Below, piece after piece: positions 46,977 to 57,012 of a stretch of 64,000 nucleotides of DNA (positions are counted from its first letter, which is position 1; each line of letters begins with the position of its first letter). Origin of the DNA: Malania oleifera. Lineage: Eukaryota; Streptophyta; Magnoliopsida; Santalales; Ximeniaceae. The translations under genes were made by a program, and so were the position numbers. The stretch spans positions 51,474,093 through 51,538,092 of the forward strand of contig NC_080426.1 of the NCBI RefSeq assembly GCF_029873635.1, in the 5' to 3' direction. The notes under the pieces are model-generated. The model saw only the letters and a list, made by a program, of their open reading frames with translations, was not told the DNA's origin and did not search any database.

Positions 46977-47559
46977 TGTGCAAAGTGGTTGAATGCCAAT
47001 GGGCACCAGAAACCACAAATTAAATCAGAACGTGCGATGCAAGCAACCAATGATGAATATATGGAAACACAATCACACAAGCGCAATTAATAAAGCAATA
47101 AAACACATGACACAAGAATTTACATGGTTCGCCACTGTGTCAATGTCCATGGGAACAAGCGGCTAAATTTTCACTACCAATCATCAAGGGTTACAAAATA
47201 TAGTTTATATTCTAACCCTATGCGTACAGAAGACTTAGAAATTCCCTAAAGTACCCCTGTAGCAAATCCTAAAGGAAAAACCTCTGAATCCCCCAATCTA
47301 TTGATCTTCTCGATTCAAAATCCATGTTTAGCCCCGAACAAAAACCGTCGGACAGTTTCGGCAAGCCGTCGACGGTGTGGACTAAAATCGTCGATAGTTT
47401 CACTAAAACTGTCGACGGTTATCTCATGATACCAAACCGTCGATCACACTGTCGACCAAACAGTCGATGATTTCTTCCTGCAACCTATTTCATTGTTATT
47501 TGCTTCACAATACTTTCTTGGTGCATGCATTCCACTCAATATGAGTCACATATCCAACA
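46977..47559 (-). repeat. 5' LTR of Copia C
   Basis: Minus-strand start TGTTGGATATGTGACTCA resembles TGTTGGGGATGTGGCTCA of Copia B and continues TGAGTGGAATGCATG in both. It holds the best-preserved AAACCGTCGACGGTTT-type array of the window (47338-47475), with several intact GTCGAC cores. Confidence 0.8.
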
Positions 47560-48166
47560 AATATGTCTAGCATTTTATGCCAAACACATTCCCACCATTC
47601 AGTCTAATATCGTTTGATGTAAGACCAGTAACAAAAGCGATTATATGGATGTTTATTATTGAATTTTGAAAAATAAAAAAAAATAATATAAAAAAAAAAC
47701 TAAACAATACATTAAGCATAGGATCTAAAAAATATTATTGCCCAATCCTAATAAAAACTGAAACTATGCCTCTAAAAGTGGTACTATACTTAACTATATC
47801 CTTTTTAAGAAGATTGAATCTTGACCTTTTATTTATAAAAGATTAGAACCAAAAACATAGAAGTCCTAAAAAGAATAAAATGCTAGTTTGTGTGAATCGT
47901 GCATATGCAACATTGATACGAATAGAAATCACTATAGTAACTAAATTTGTTATACTAAGTTACATACTTACATTCCTTAAGAGGGTTTTGTGTGAGCAAT
48001 ATTTATGTCACATTGATGGGAGCAAAAATCATTGTAGTAACAAAACTTGTTATACTAAGTTACTTACATTTCTTGAGATGGTTTAATCTTAACCTTCTAG
48101 TTATAAAAGATTAGGACAAAAGACATAGAAGCACTAAAAAGAACAAAATATTAGGGGCCATTTGAT
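47560..48166. repeat. Right copy of the ~600-bp direct duplication
   Basis: Partner of 43227-43829. It runs directly from the Copia C LTR end and continues into the complete MITE at 48154. Confidence 0.88.
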
Positions 48167-48752
48167 TGCAAATATAAATATATTTTTTATTTTTATTTTT
48201 TAAAAAAATATTAAAAAAATATTTTATTTTTAAATATTTTAACATTTGTCTTACAAAAAGGTTACAAATAAAGAGTGTACTTAAATGTAGAAAACAATGT
48301 TTTATTTTTTATTTCTAAATTTTAAAAGAATCACGAAAAGATAACTTGTTTTTTAATTTTTCAACATTTATATAAGATAATATTTAGAATCATAGATTTT
48401 AGTCTTGAATTTTGATTTGCTTGGATTTAGAAAAATTTGTCACCATAATCCATATAAATTAAGTTTAAGATCGTCATGCTTCCAATGACAAAATAAGAGT
48501 AAGAAATGTAGAAAAACAATGAGAAGTTTTCCAACTTTTCTATATAAATTTAAGAAATTGAAAAATAAGATCACAATTTTGTAATTATTTTAAAAATTAG
48601 AAATAAAAAATAAAGCTATTTCCATAAGCAAGTAGTGTTTAAATTATTTAATGTCACTCATTCATTTCAATACAAATATTATAAAAATGAAAAACTAATT
48701 ATTTTTTGTAATTTTAAAAAATAAAAATAAAAATTCGCAATTAAATGGCCCC
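48154..48752. mobile_element. PIF/Harbinger-like MITE
   Basis: Inverted ends GGGGCCATTTGATTGC and GCAATTAAATGGCCCC (one mismatch), flanked by TTA on both sides (48151-48153, 48753-48755). The 3-bp TTA duplication and GGGCC-type end are typical of Tourist-like elements. The interior is A/T-rich without coding capacity. Confidence 0.85.
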
Positions 48753-48755
48753 TTA

Positions 48756-49998
48756 ATTTGCGTGAAGAGCACACGTGTTGCATAAATGTGAACAAAATTC
48801 ACTAACAAAGGGTCTAATCTTAGCCCACTATTTATAAAAAAGATTATAATAAAAGACATTAAAACCCTAAAATATATATATATATATGCAAGTTTGGATG
48901 AATAGTACACATGCTATATTTATGTGAATTGAAGTTAGTAGAGTAATTAAACATATTATACTCAGTAACATCTTTTGGGAGGATTTAATCTTAGCTTAGC
49001 TCTCTATTTATAGAATACTAAGACGAGAGACATAGAAGCCCTCTAATTTGTTGAACAGTGACATTAATTTATCTATGCCGCTTTATAATGTGTCTTGAGA
49101 AATTGCATTGCTCATGGACAATGCAATTTTGGGAGTTGGAATTTTAGAATCTTCCTATATAGTGGGTCTGAAAATTGATACAATATATTATGACTCGAAG
49201 ATTTTAAATCCTGCATGGAGGGACAGCCCTTGGCAGGTCCTTCTCTTAAAATCATATCCTATCCATTTTGGAAGTTGAGTTTAGAGTCATATCCAATCTT
49301 ATCACTTTCTAAATGCCGACTTTACAATTTTCAAAACAAACTTTAAATAAAGACTTACGACTCATTTGGTTCGTAAAATAGTTACTCGTTAAATAAGATG
49401 AAATATGGTGAAAATTTTGAAATTCGCACAATGTGCAGGTGATTACCTGACTTAAAGTATTAAAATTTAGTCTATACATCCCAAAATGAAGCGCCCAGTC
49501 TCAGTAACCCAACCATATATTTTGCGTTTGGAAAGAACATTATGCAGTCTAATCTCCAGACAGAGAAGTGATCCTTGAACATGTAACCTTCTAATTTGAG
49601 TGTAGCATCCCTAAATCTTTAACTAAACAAATGAAAAGACATCTTGGGCAAAAAGATAATAACAATAACAAATTACAAATAGAAAAATACCTAAATAGGA
49701 TCAATTATTCCACGTAAAACTTAAAACCATGGCATCCATTGTAACATTTCATAATTGATGGATTCTAAACTGTCAAATTAACCTAAAACTAAGACAAAAC
49801 CCAAGAACTTTGACTGCAACAATACACATTGCGAGTCAAAACCGTACAAAAGCACCATAGTGCATATTGAGCTTCTGGTTGGGAGTGATTTTCAGTCTTT
49901 TGGTTTGGGTAAAACTCAACATAATTTTGTAATACATTTTGTTCAAACTCATTCAAATTCAAATCTAAGACCCAAAATCCAAACTATCATACACACTG
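48756..49998. other. Non-coding DNA with further diverged copies of the duplication's subunit
   Basis: Around 48756-49050 two more units resemble the ~100-bp subunits of the direct duplication (GTGAATAGTACACATG, TTATACTCAGTAAC, TTATAGAATACTAAGACGAGAGACATAGAAGCCCT). From 49050 to 49998 nothing is recognised. Confidence 0.5.
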
Positions 49999-50142
49999 AC
50001 CCTGTGTTTGGGAACATGGATTTCGAGATTTTGAATTTGTGTGGATTTAGAGAAAATATAATACAACAGTCTATTGAATTCTACTCAAATCCACGTAAAT
50101 CCAAATCCAAACCTCGAAATCCATGCTTTCAAACATTGCCCG
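49999..50142. mobile_element. Short MITE-like inverted repeat
   Basis: The left arm (CCCTGTGTTTGG...CATGGATTTCGAGATTTTG) and right arm (CCAAACCTCGAAATCCATG...CAAACATTGCCC) are complementary over about 50 bp with mismatches. The target duplication is unclear. Confidence 0.6.
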
Positions 50143-50595
50143 AGTTCTTTCAGATTTAAACTAATTGTCTCAAAAGACCAGAACCAATTCCAGTGGCCCA
50201 TTCAATATTTCATTGTACCTCTTTAACTCTTTCTTACATCCCAACCCCTGAAGATCCAAGACGCAAGAAAGAGACAACTGCGTATGCTGATAGAGAAGCA
50301 AAAAATTCCCATCATCCGTTTGCTTCTACTAAATAATGAAAACCTACAACAGCTACTAAGTGACTCTTAACTCAAAATGATTTAAGTTCAAGAGTCCCCC
50401 CTTCATATGTTGAATGTAAAATTTATTTAGAATCAACAACCAATTCAACCATTGATCAGAAAATCACAATCTCCGTAATACAACCCATATTGATCAGAAT
50501 GGACTGGAAACTCAATGAAACTTCAAAGCAGATACTTCTACTCCTGACCCATACAATTGTAATCAAGCCACCATGACCTGCCCAAATATCTCAAT

Positions 50596-51146
50596 TCAGA
50601 GCTCATCTTCCATTCTCAGGTATTCCCCAATATCCCCCTGGTGAAGCACAACAATCCCATTTGGGTCCAACTTACGACAATCCTGGGTTGATTTTGCTGC
50701 AACTCCAAAACCCAGTGGCACATCAGACATTGAAAACACCACAACCCCATCCCCAGCCACAACATTCTCTGTAATCCTCCCCAACCCACCTTTCAAAACA
50801 TGGTTTCCGTACAAAAAGGACATCTCTGAGGTCGGTTTGAGCCAGACCTTGTGCTTGGCATTTGCAGCCAATAGATCAAGTGCCTGAATCGTGAGGTGGA
50901 AGCTGCCACCCTTGGTGAACTTTCCAATGCAAGTGCCGAGAGAGACAAGTTGGGCCCGACTTACGTTGGTAGCTCGCTTGACAAGGGACTCACTCTATTC
51001 TTCTGGAGGCGAAAGCAGTAACGACCTGGATTGGCTTCAGGACCCTCATGTGAGGGCCTCTCCACTATGTTCTTGAGGTTGTTTCCAGTGAATTTGAAAA
51101 TCTTCTCAAACACTGCTGTTGTCTCATTCTCATCTAATGGCCTCAT
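50596..51146 (-). pseudogene. NIP7-like 60S ribosome biogenesis factor, broken intronless copy
   Basis: The start MRPLDENETTAVFEKIFKFT (51146) and the C-terminal block ending [12 protein letters not shown] with stop at 50596 match plant NIP7, a nucleolar/cytosolic factor with a C-terminal PUA RNA-binding domain needed for 27S pre-rRNA processing and 60S assembly. N- and C-terminal parts are excellent. Between them, after RLQKNRV, about 13 bp are missing (near 50990), probably between two GTGAG-like repeats, which shifts the frame and gives a premature stop. Downstream of the deletion the original frame is restored only as codons, not as an open frame from the ATG. No intron interrupts it, so it could be a retrocopy; no poly(A) tail or flanking duplication is seen. 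Re-sequencing should exclude an assembly error. Confidence 0.82.
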
Positions 51147-52731
51147 CCTAGTACCTTCTCTATCTAAGGTTTTTCTCTCTCCTTTTGCCTAGACAAACCT
51201 GTCTGGTGAAGAACAATGTTTTTAAAGTTACACACATACCTCAATTTTTAGGTCTATAGACTTCAAAAAATTAGAAGCAGCATCCGTACCAACATGTGAC
51301 ACAAGGTTATGGCAATTTTTCAATTTTCAAAAATTGGGATACAACACAATGCTTATACATCAATTAACTGTCTCTTTTTTCTTTTAAATACATATTAAGA
51401 CATGTTTTTCCTTTTATATGAAAAACAGAAAAAACTATTAGAACCTATTTGAGCAAAAATTAAGATGAAGTAAAGAGGAGAACAAAAAAAATTAAAGAGA
51501 TTGTATAATTCGACTACAATAGTGAAGAGGCCAATAAGCATTTTATGTTTCAAAAAAATAAAGATAGACGCAGAATTTAAATCAATTCCTGATAATAAAT
51601 GAGTTCAAGACTAAAGAGACCCCAACACTATGCAAAGAAATTGGTCTCTGCATAGAATTTGATGACATGCCTCCACTGAAATAAGAAGCAGGAAACAAAC
51701 ACAGCCAATGCTACTGAGATTTGAAGCATTAAACATTAAAGAAATGAATTATTTCAAATCCAAATTTTAAAGGAGAGAATATTCAAGTCATAAGAAGTAA
51801 GCAAATAATATCAGAACTGACCAAACAAAAAAATCTTTTTTCATTTTCTGAGGAATTGTCCATGTTTAAGAATGCATGTGAGGAACTAAACAAGGAGATG
51901 GATGAAAATCATAAATAATGGTTACAAACAAAAGATTTAGCTATATTAGGCACAGATATGTATTTAGGAATGTTTTTTACATCAATATATAAATTTAAGA
52001 TGAATTGTAGGTTTTTACATCTGTTTGTGTACGTGTTTAATTCATGCACATTCTGAAAATAAATTGCATCTACAATCAACAATCAGAAATCACTCAATCA
52101 ACATAGAACAAAATAATGTGAAAAAAAAAAAAAAAACAAATAGCAGAGTAAAAGTTGCAGAAGAACCAAAATTAGAACTCATTAGTTAGGGAGAGAGGGG
52201 TGGGCAGAGAGAGAGAGAGAGAGAGAGCGGAGGTGGATCCAGAAATTTTTGTCAGTGGGGAAAATAAATATATAAATAATAAAAATATAATATTTTTCTA
52301 TTTTTTTCAAAGCAAGTCATTAAAATGCACATACATTCGCATTTAACACTAGTAATAATTAGTTCAAATAGCTTTCATTTAAACACCCCCCCCCCCCCCA
52401 AAAAAAAGAAAGACTTTCTAATTCTAGCATGTTATTGCAATTAATTTTTCCCTATTTTGTGTATTTTACTCAAAAAATCTTGGGTCTTTCATGTTTGCTG
52501 CCCTTAAGAGTAGGGGAAAAATAGTACATTCAGTGGGGGAGGCCCTTAAGTTTATCAAAAGCTTCTCTTCATTTTAAGATTTCAGTAGGGGCACCTGCCC
52601 CCTCTCAGCTCTGTGGGTCTGCAATTTAGAGAGAGAGAGAGCTACAGACACACAAAAAGACAGAAGAGAGATGAGTAGACGACTGAAAGAGCAATCAAAA
52701 AAAGGGATAGGCAACAAAGGTGAGAGGTTAT
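51147..52731. other. Non-coding DNA around repeats
   Basis: No gene. It contains GA microsatellites (~52206-52227, 52628-52640), a C15-type tract followed by A8 (52386-52408), and a segment (52228-52623) beginning GCGGAGGTGGATCCAGAAATTT and ending near CACCTGCCCCCTCTCAG. Those two motifs often bound a plant non-autonomous repeat. Confidence 0.4.
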
Positions 52732-54611
52732 TGTTGACTTTTTGAGTCTTATCCTGTTTTAATAATGACAAATCACAACATCTCAATTGTGCATTAAGTA
52801 TATGAACAGGTTTAAGTTTCAGAAAGCACAAATGACCGATACAACATGGAAGCCATGAACCACTCAAATAAAGACATCTCTTGGAACATTCCATGGAAAT
52901 CTGAAGAGCAAAGCTTGAAGACTTACATTTTTCAGTTGTAATGTATCTATGCTTCAATTGTGCATGCACATTTCATTTGATTTACTGTGAAGCTCTCAAC
53001 CATGACCTTAGTTGAACCCTAGGCACTCTATATTTCATGAAAAATCATTTTACAAATGTGCAAAAATTATTTTAAGTGTAAAAATCATTTTTGGAATGAA
53101 AAACTTCAAAATGAGATTTTCAAAATTCCCTTCATGTTTCTGTTGTCGCATTAATGAACACTTTTCTCGATCAATCAGTTCTCTTCTTAAAAAATGTCCA
53201 ACGTGAAAGTTGTGAGATTTTCTTTTAACTTTCTTGTGATACCAAGAACGTCCCATTTGGAGTTTCCTAGAAAACGTAATGCCCAAAATATTGAAAGGTG
53301 TCCGCAACAAAAAATTCCCTTCATCTTTCTGCTGTCGCATTGATGAGCAATTTTTTTGAACAATCAATTCTCATCTTAAAATATGTTCAACATGAAAGTT
53401 GTGGGATTTTCTCTTATCTTTCTTTTGATACCAAGAACGTCCCATTTGGAGTTTTCTAGAAAAAGTTATGTCTAAAATACTAAAAGGTATCCACAGCAAA
53501 AAACCCAGATTCAGTTGACTGAACCTCAGTTTAGTTAACCGAAGTTCATCTTGGTATGATCCGGTCGATCAGATCATCAGGTCAGTCAACCGAATTGCGC
53601 TAAATTGGAAAATCGCCTTGGATTCGGTTGACCAAACCTCAATTCAGATGACCGAACCTTAGTTCAATCGATCAATCCTCTCAGGTTTCGCCAATAACGG
53701 TCAAAAAATGGCCATAAATTTTGAAATTAAACATTATTTTATTCCCCAACGGTCATATAACAGCTATATCTTGATTTTGCCTATAAATATCAAGCTTAAA
53801 CACTTGGAGAAGGTTGATAATCCATCTTGAGAGCATACATGAATATTCTTTGATTATTGAGCTTCATTGAAACACTTTTTCACTTCATTTTCAAATTTCT
53901 CCTACTCTTGTTTTGAAAATACATTTGGAGAAAATATTTTAAAGTACTCTTGAAAGCTTTGAGTATATTTTACACTCACATTTATTACATCAAAGCTATC
54001 TTACTTTTGATATTTCAAAAGTCTTTTTAAGAAAATCATTTTCCATACTCTATTGAGCTTCATATTTCAAATCATTTGAGAGTGCATTAGAAAAGATTTT
54101 TCGTTGTACTAATCAGCTATTGAAGGAGCATTCTTTGAACACCAAAAACGTATTTCCATTCATTTTTTTGCAGTTCTGGTTTTGAACCGTGCTAAGTGAG
54201 GGTATATCACTTGGAGAGGTATCTCCACCTATAAGAAGGGATTACGGTTTGAACCATACCGAGGGTATATCACTTGAAGAGGCTTCTCTGCCTGTAAGGA
54301 GGGATTGTAATGGCAGCTCCGCCTTGGTTTAAAGGAGCAAGATAGTGAAAATCCTCAGGTGGTTTGCTTGAGGTAAGGACGTAGGCGGAAATAACCGAAC
54401 CTTGTAAATCACGGTGTCATTCTCTCTATCCCTACTCTTTTTAAATTTCCGCAAGTGCATATTTATATCTATTTTGAAGTGATTGTGGTATATGCTTTAA
54501 ATTTACATTTGATATTGATTGGAAATCGGTCAAATAGTTGTTAAGTTTTTAAATACCCAATTCACTCTCCCCCCCCACCCCCTTCCTCTCGGGATAACAC
54601 CAATCCTAACA
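52732..54611 (+). mobile_element. Solo large Copia-type LTR, no target duplication
   Basis: Starts TGTTGACTTTTTGAG, has the shared AATAATGACAAAT segment, and ends CACCAATCCTAACA after a poly-C tract. No primer site follows. Flanks GTTAT and GCTGC do not match, unlike the other solo LTRs, so it may come from recombination between two different elements or its flank is altered. It holds a 189-bp tandem duplication (53125-53503), a 63-bp one (54198-54320) and decayed GGTCGACC-type sites (53510-53690). Confidence 0.75.
53125..53503 (+). repeat. 189-bp tandem duplication in a large LTR
   Basis: Two adjacent copies start ATTCCCTTCAT at 53125 and 53314 and share CCAAGAACGTCCCATTTGGA with few changes. 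Confidence 0.85.
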
Positions 54612-55267
54612 GCTGCAAGAATTTGAGAGAGCTTGGAGGGGAATATGGCAACTATAAGAGAGTGTTTCGACAGCTGCAAAAGAGGACTTCGACAATTAAG
54701 GCTAGGTCTGGGGGCTCTAGAAATCGGCTAAGCAACACTCACAAGGACCAACTGACTAAGAAGAATTGCCAAAACGGATTTCACTGATGAGTTCTAAGGT
54801 CTTCAAAAGCTAGAACTTCCTTTCTAGTTCTAGGGCTCAAAGGGCTTCCTTTGTTCTGCAAAGGGTAATTGAAGTGCTAAAGTCTCGTACCAAAAAATAA
54901 TAAAAATATAGTAAAATCTGTTCACAGCCATTAGGTTTCTAAAAATGGCAGAAAGCTTGAAAATTTAAGAATACTCTTATTTATAAACTTAATAATAAAA
55001 AATTCAAAAAATTAGTTAGCAGTTAAGCTCATGGATTTATTCTGATTAAAACATTTTCTTTCTTTTACATTTAATAAAGTTACATGAGAAAAGGCTCTTT
55101 TAGTAATTATGTGGTGTGGATAGGTGTAGTTTTGTTTTTCATGTTTTTCAATTATTAATATAAAAGAGGGCAGATCTAGAGCTGTACGCAAGGCTCTAGA
55201 AAATGCGACCACATTTTTTTTCTCACCTTCTCTTCTTCACTTCTTCCCCACCTCTAGCTTTACAACA
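54612..55267 (+). other. Flank and probable 5' LTR of Copia F
   Basis: 55157-55166 (AATATAAAAG) is a TATA-like box ~110 bp before the primer site, and CT-rich sequence runs to the LTR end ACAACA at 55267, as in short Copia LTRs. The LTR start could not be placed. 54612-55000 holds nothing recognisable. Confidence 0.45.
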
Positions 55268-55338
55268 TGATATTAGAGCACTAATCTCCTTTAAATATAA
55301 TTTATCTTAGTTGATTTCGGACACTTTGTTAATTCTTT

Positions 55339-55417
55339 TTGGGGGTAAAGCTTGTTGACATCCACCTCTCCTAGACCCCACTCAAAGTGGGAGCCTTGTG
55401 CACTAGGTACGGCCTTT
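55339..55417 (+). mobile_element. 5'-truncated SINE with target duplication
   Basis: The 79-bp body contains ACCTCTCCTAGACCCCACTC and GGGAGCCTTGTGCACTAGGT, the 3' part of a common plant tRNA-derived SINE, ending in T5. The 13-bp direct repeat TTGTTAATTCTTT flanks it exactly (55326-55338, 55418-55430). Confidence 0.78.
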
Positions 55418-56049
55418 TTGTTAATTCTTTATCACTTTTTTTTTCTATTTTTTGTTTTTTCACTTTAGCTTTCCTTAATTGGCTGTGCAGCATCCCTTGT
55501 TGGATGCAGTGTGGTTCGTCGGAGTTTGTTGAGCTGATGTCATTGCTTACTGGTTTGGGTCTACTACAGTTGTTTGGAAGTTACAATGGCTGGTTGCGGC
55601 ATGATGATGTTGTTTCAATGTTGAATCTGTTCATGATTGATTGCTTTCAATCTTGTATCAATTTTTGCTTGATTTCAATTGGTGTTTGCTGACTCTTCTC
55701 ATGTTCTTGCCTGCACTCGCTTCTAGTTGCTGCCAGCCATAATGCCCGTAGGCTGTAAGTGCTACCACGTCATAATTATGTGGCTGCATACTTTGTTGTG
55801 GTCTACCCTGATCTATGAGGAATGTGGTCGAGTAACTTCAGTTAAGTGGTTATAGCTACCTGTTGAAGTTCAAGAACTTTTTAAGGTATGTGTGCTATGT
55901 GTGCTGCCAAAGTCTGTATTGTCATTGTGTTGTTCATTCTCAATATCAGTGTGCGCTCATGGTAGTGTATTAGGGCTGATTTTGATGGCTTCTTCATAAA
56001 GAGCCTCAGCTAATACTGTCAACATACAGATCTATCAAATTGTTGGATC

Positions 56050-57012
56050 CTTTAACAACTTCTTATGGTCTCAGGCAATGGTTCTGTAAATTAATGCAAA
56101 AGGCAAGTCAAAGTATCTCCTACATCCTCCTCCGTCTCTAAACTCCAAAGATTATGAGGATTGGATGAAAAAGAATGGCATGTTGCTTGTGCTGTTGTGG
56201 AATAGCATGGAGACATGAATTGCTGCAAATGTTATGTTTCATAGAACAACCAAGGTTTGTACGAGGTGATTTTTCATGAAAGCATCTCACAAAATAACAT
56301 TCAAACTTATGTTTTTGACTTGTTTAAGAATTTTTTTAAATAAAACCAAGAAGATAAGCCCATCAGTGAAGTATTACAACGCTTTGAGCGGTATTTTGGA
56401 GGAACTCAATATCTATCGACACTGAGATGATTACAAGGCAACCGACAAAGTTCATGGCTTCCAAGTTTCTATCTAGGTTGAGTCTCAAGCTTCAACCCAT
56501 TTGTGATCAAATTTTTGCCGATGAATCCATACCATCCAAGAATAAAGCATATGCTAGAATCCAACGAATAACCAAAGATGGCTCTCAGTCTTCTTCTCAA
56601 GCTTCTTCCCATAATAACTTAGCATTGATAGCACTTCCTCAAATCATGGTAGCAGAGGTGTTAAGAGGACAAGGTTTGGATGGAGCTCAAAGGTAGTGTA
56701 TCGAGGCAAGGAGATGGTGATTCTTGAATTTACACACATATGACTAGGACAATCATACTATTAAATTGTTGTTAAGATCTCTATGGGAAACCTACTTGGG
56801 TAATTAGTCTCTTGATGAGGCTAATGCTAGTGTTAACACTTCAAATGCAACCAGCCACTCTACTAGGGAGCTGATTACACAACCTACCATGTACCAAAAA
56901 GGAAAATAACAATCTTGTACCTATGTTCCACAACTCCAAGCTCAGTCTTTCTACATCTAGTGGCTAGAGCTACCATGGCTCATTCAGATGCAGCCGGGCT
57001 TCTTGCCTCTTT
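56050..57012 (+). pseudogene. Copia F gag
   Basis: Decayed UBN2-type gag. Readable parts include SEVLQRFERYFGG in one frame and, at 56427-56696, KFMASKFLSRLSLKLQPICD and KAYARIQRI, matching the conserved end of gag. The frame is interrupted by the solo LTR. Confidence 0.65.

Larger units (their letters stand above)
43830..47559 (-). mobile_element. Ty1/Copia element C, 3'-truncated
   Basis: The right end has a 5' LTR of the Copia B family and a degenerate primer site (~46960-46972). Gag, protease and most of integrase follow leftward. The element stops at 43830 in the linker after integrase; reverse transcriptase, RNase H and the 3' LTR are absent. The flanks GATAT (43825-43829) and AATAT (47560-47564) resemble a target duplication with one change. 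A hAT-like MITE inserted at 44786. Confidence 0.8.

Noticed and set aside
43227-48166. The 600-bp direct repeats as LTRs of one element
   Set aside because: They lack TG/CA ends and no primer site adjoins them; Copia C has its own LTR of a known family (46977-47559).
50596-50871. C-terminal NIP7 part as a separate short gene
   Set aside because: Its only start is an alternative TTG within the domain; it is the frame-shifted second half of one NIP7 copy.
52574-52969. 131-residue minus-strand reading frame
   Set aside because: Spans the boundary of a solo LTR and a GA/CT microsatellite; no recognisable domain.
55387-55692. 101-residue plus-strand reading frame
   Set aside because: Starts inside a SINE and runs into the Copia F leader; hydrophobic composition follows from T-rich DNA.
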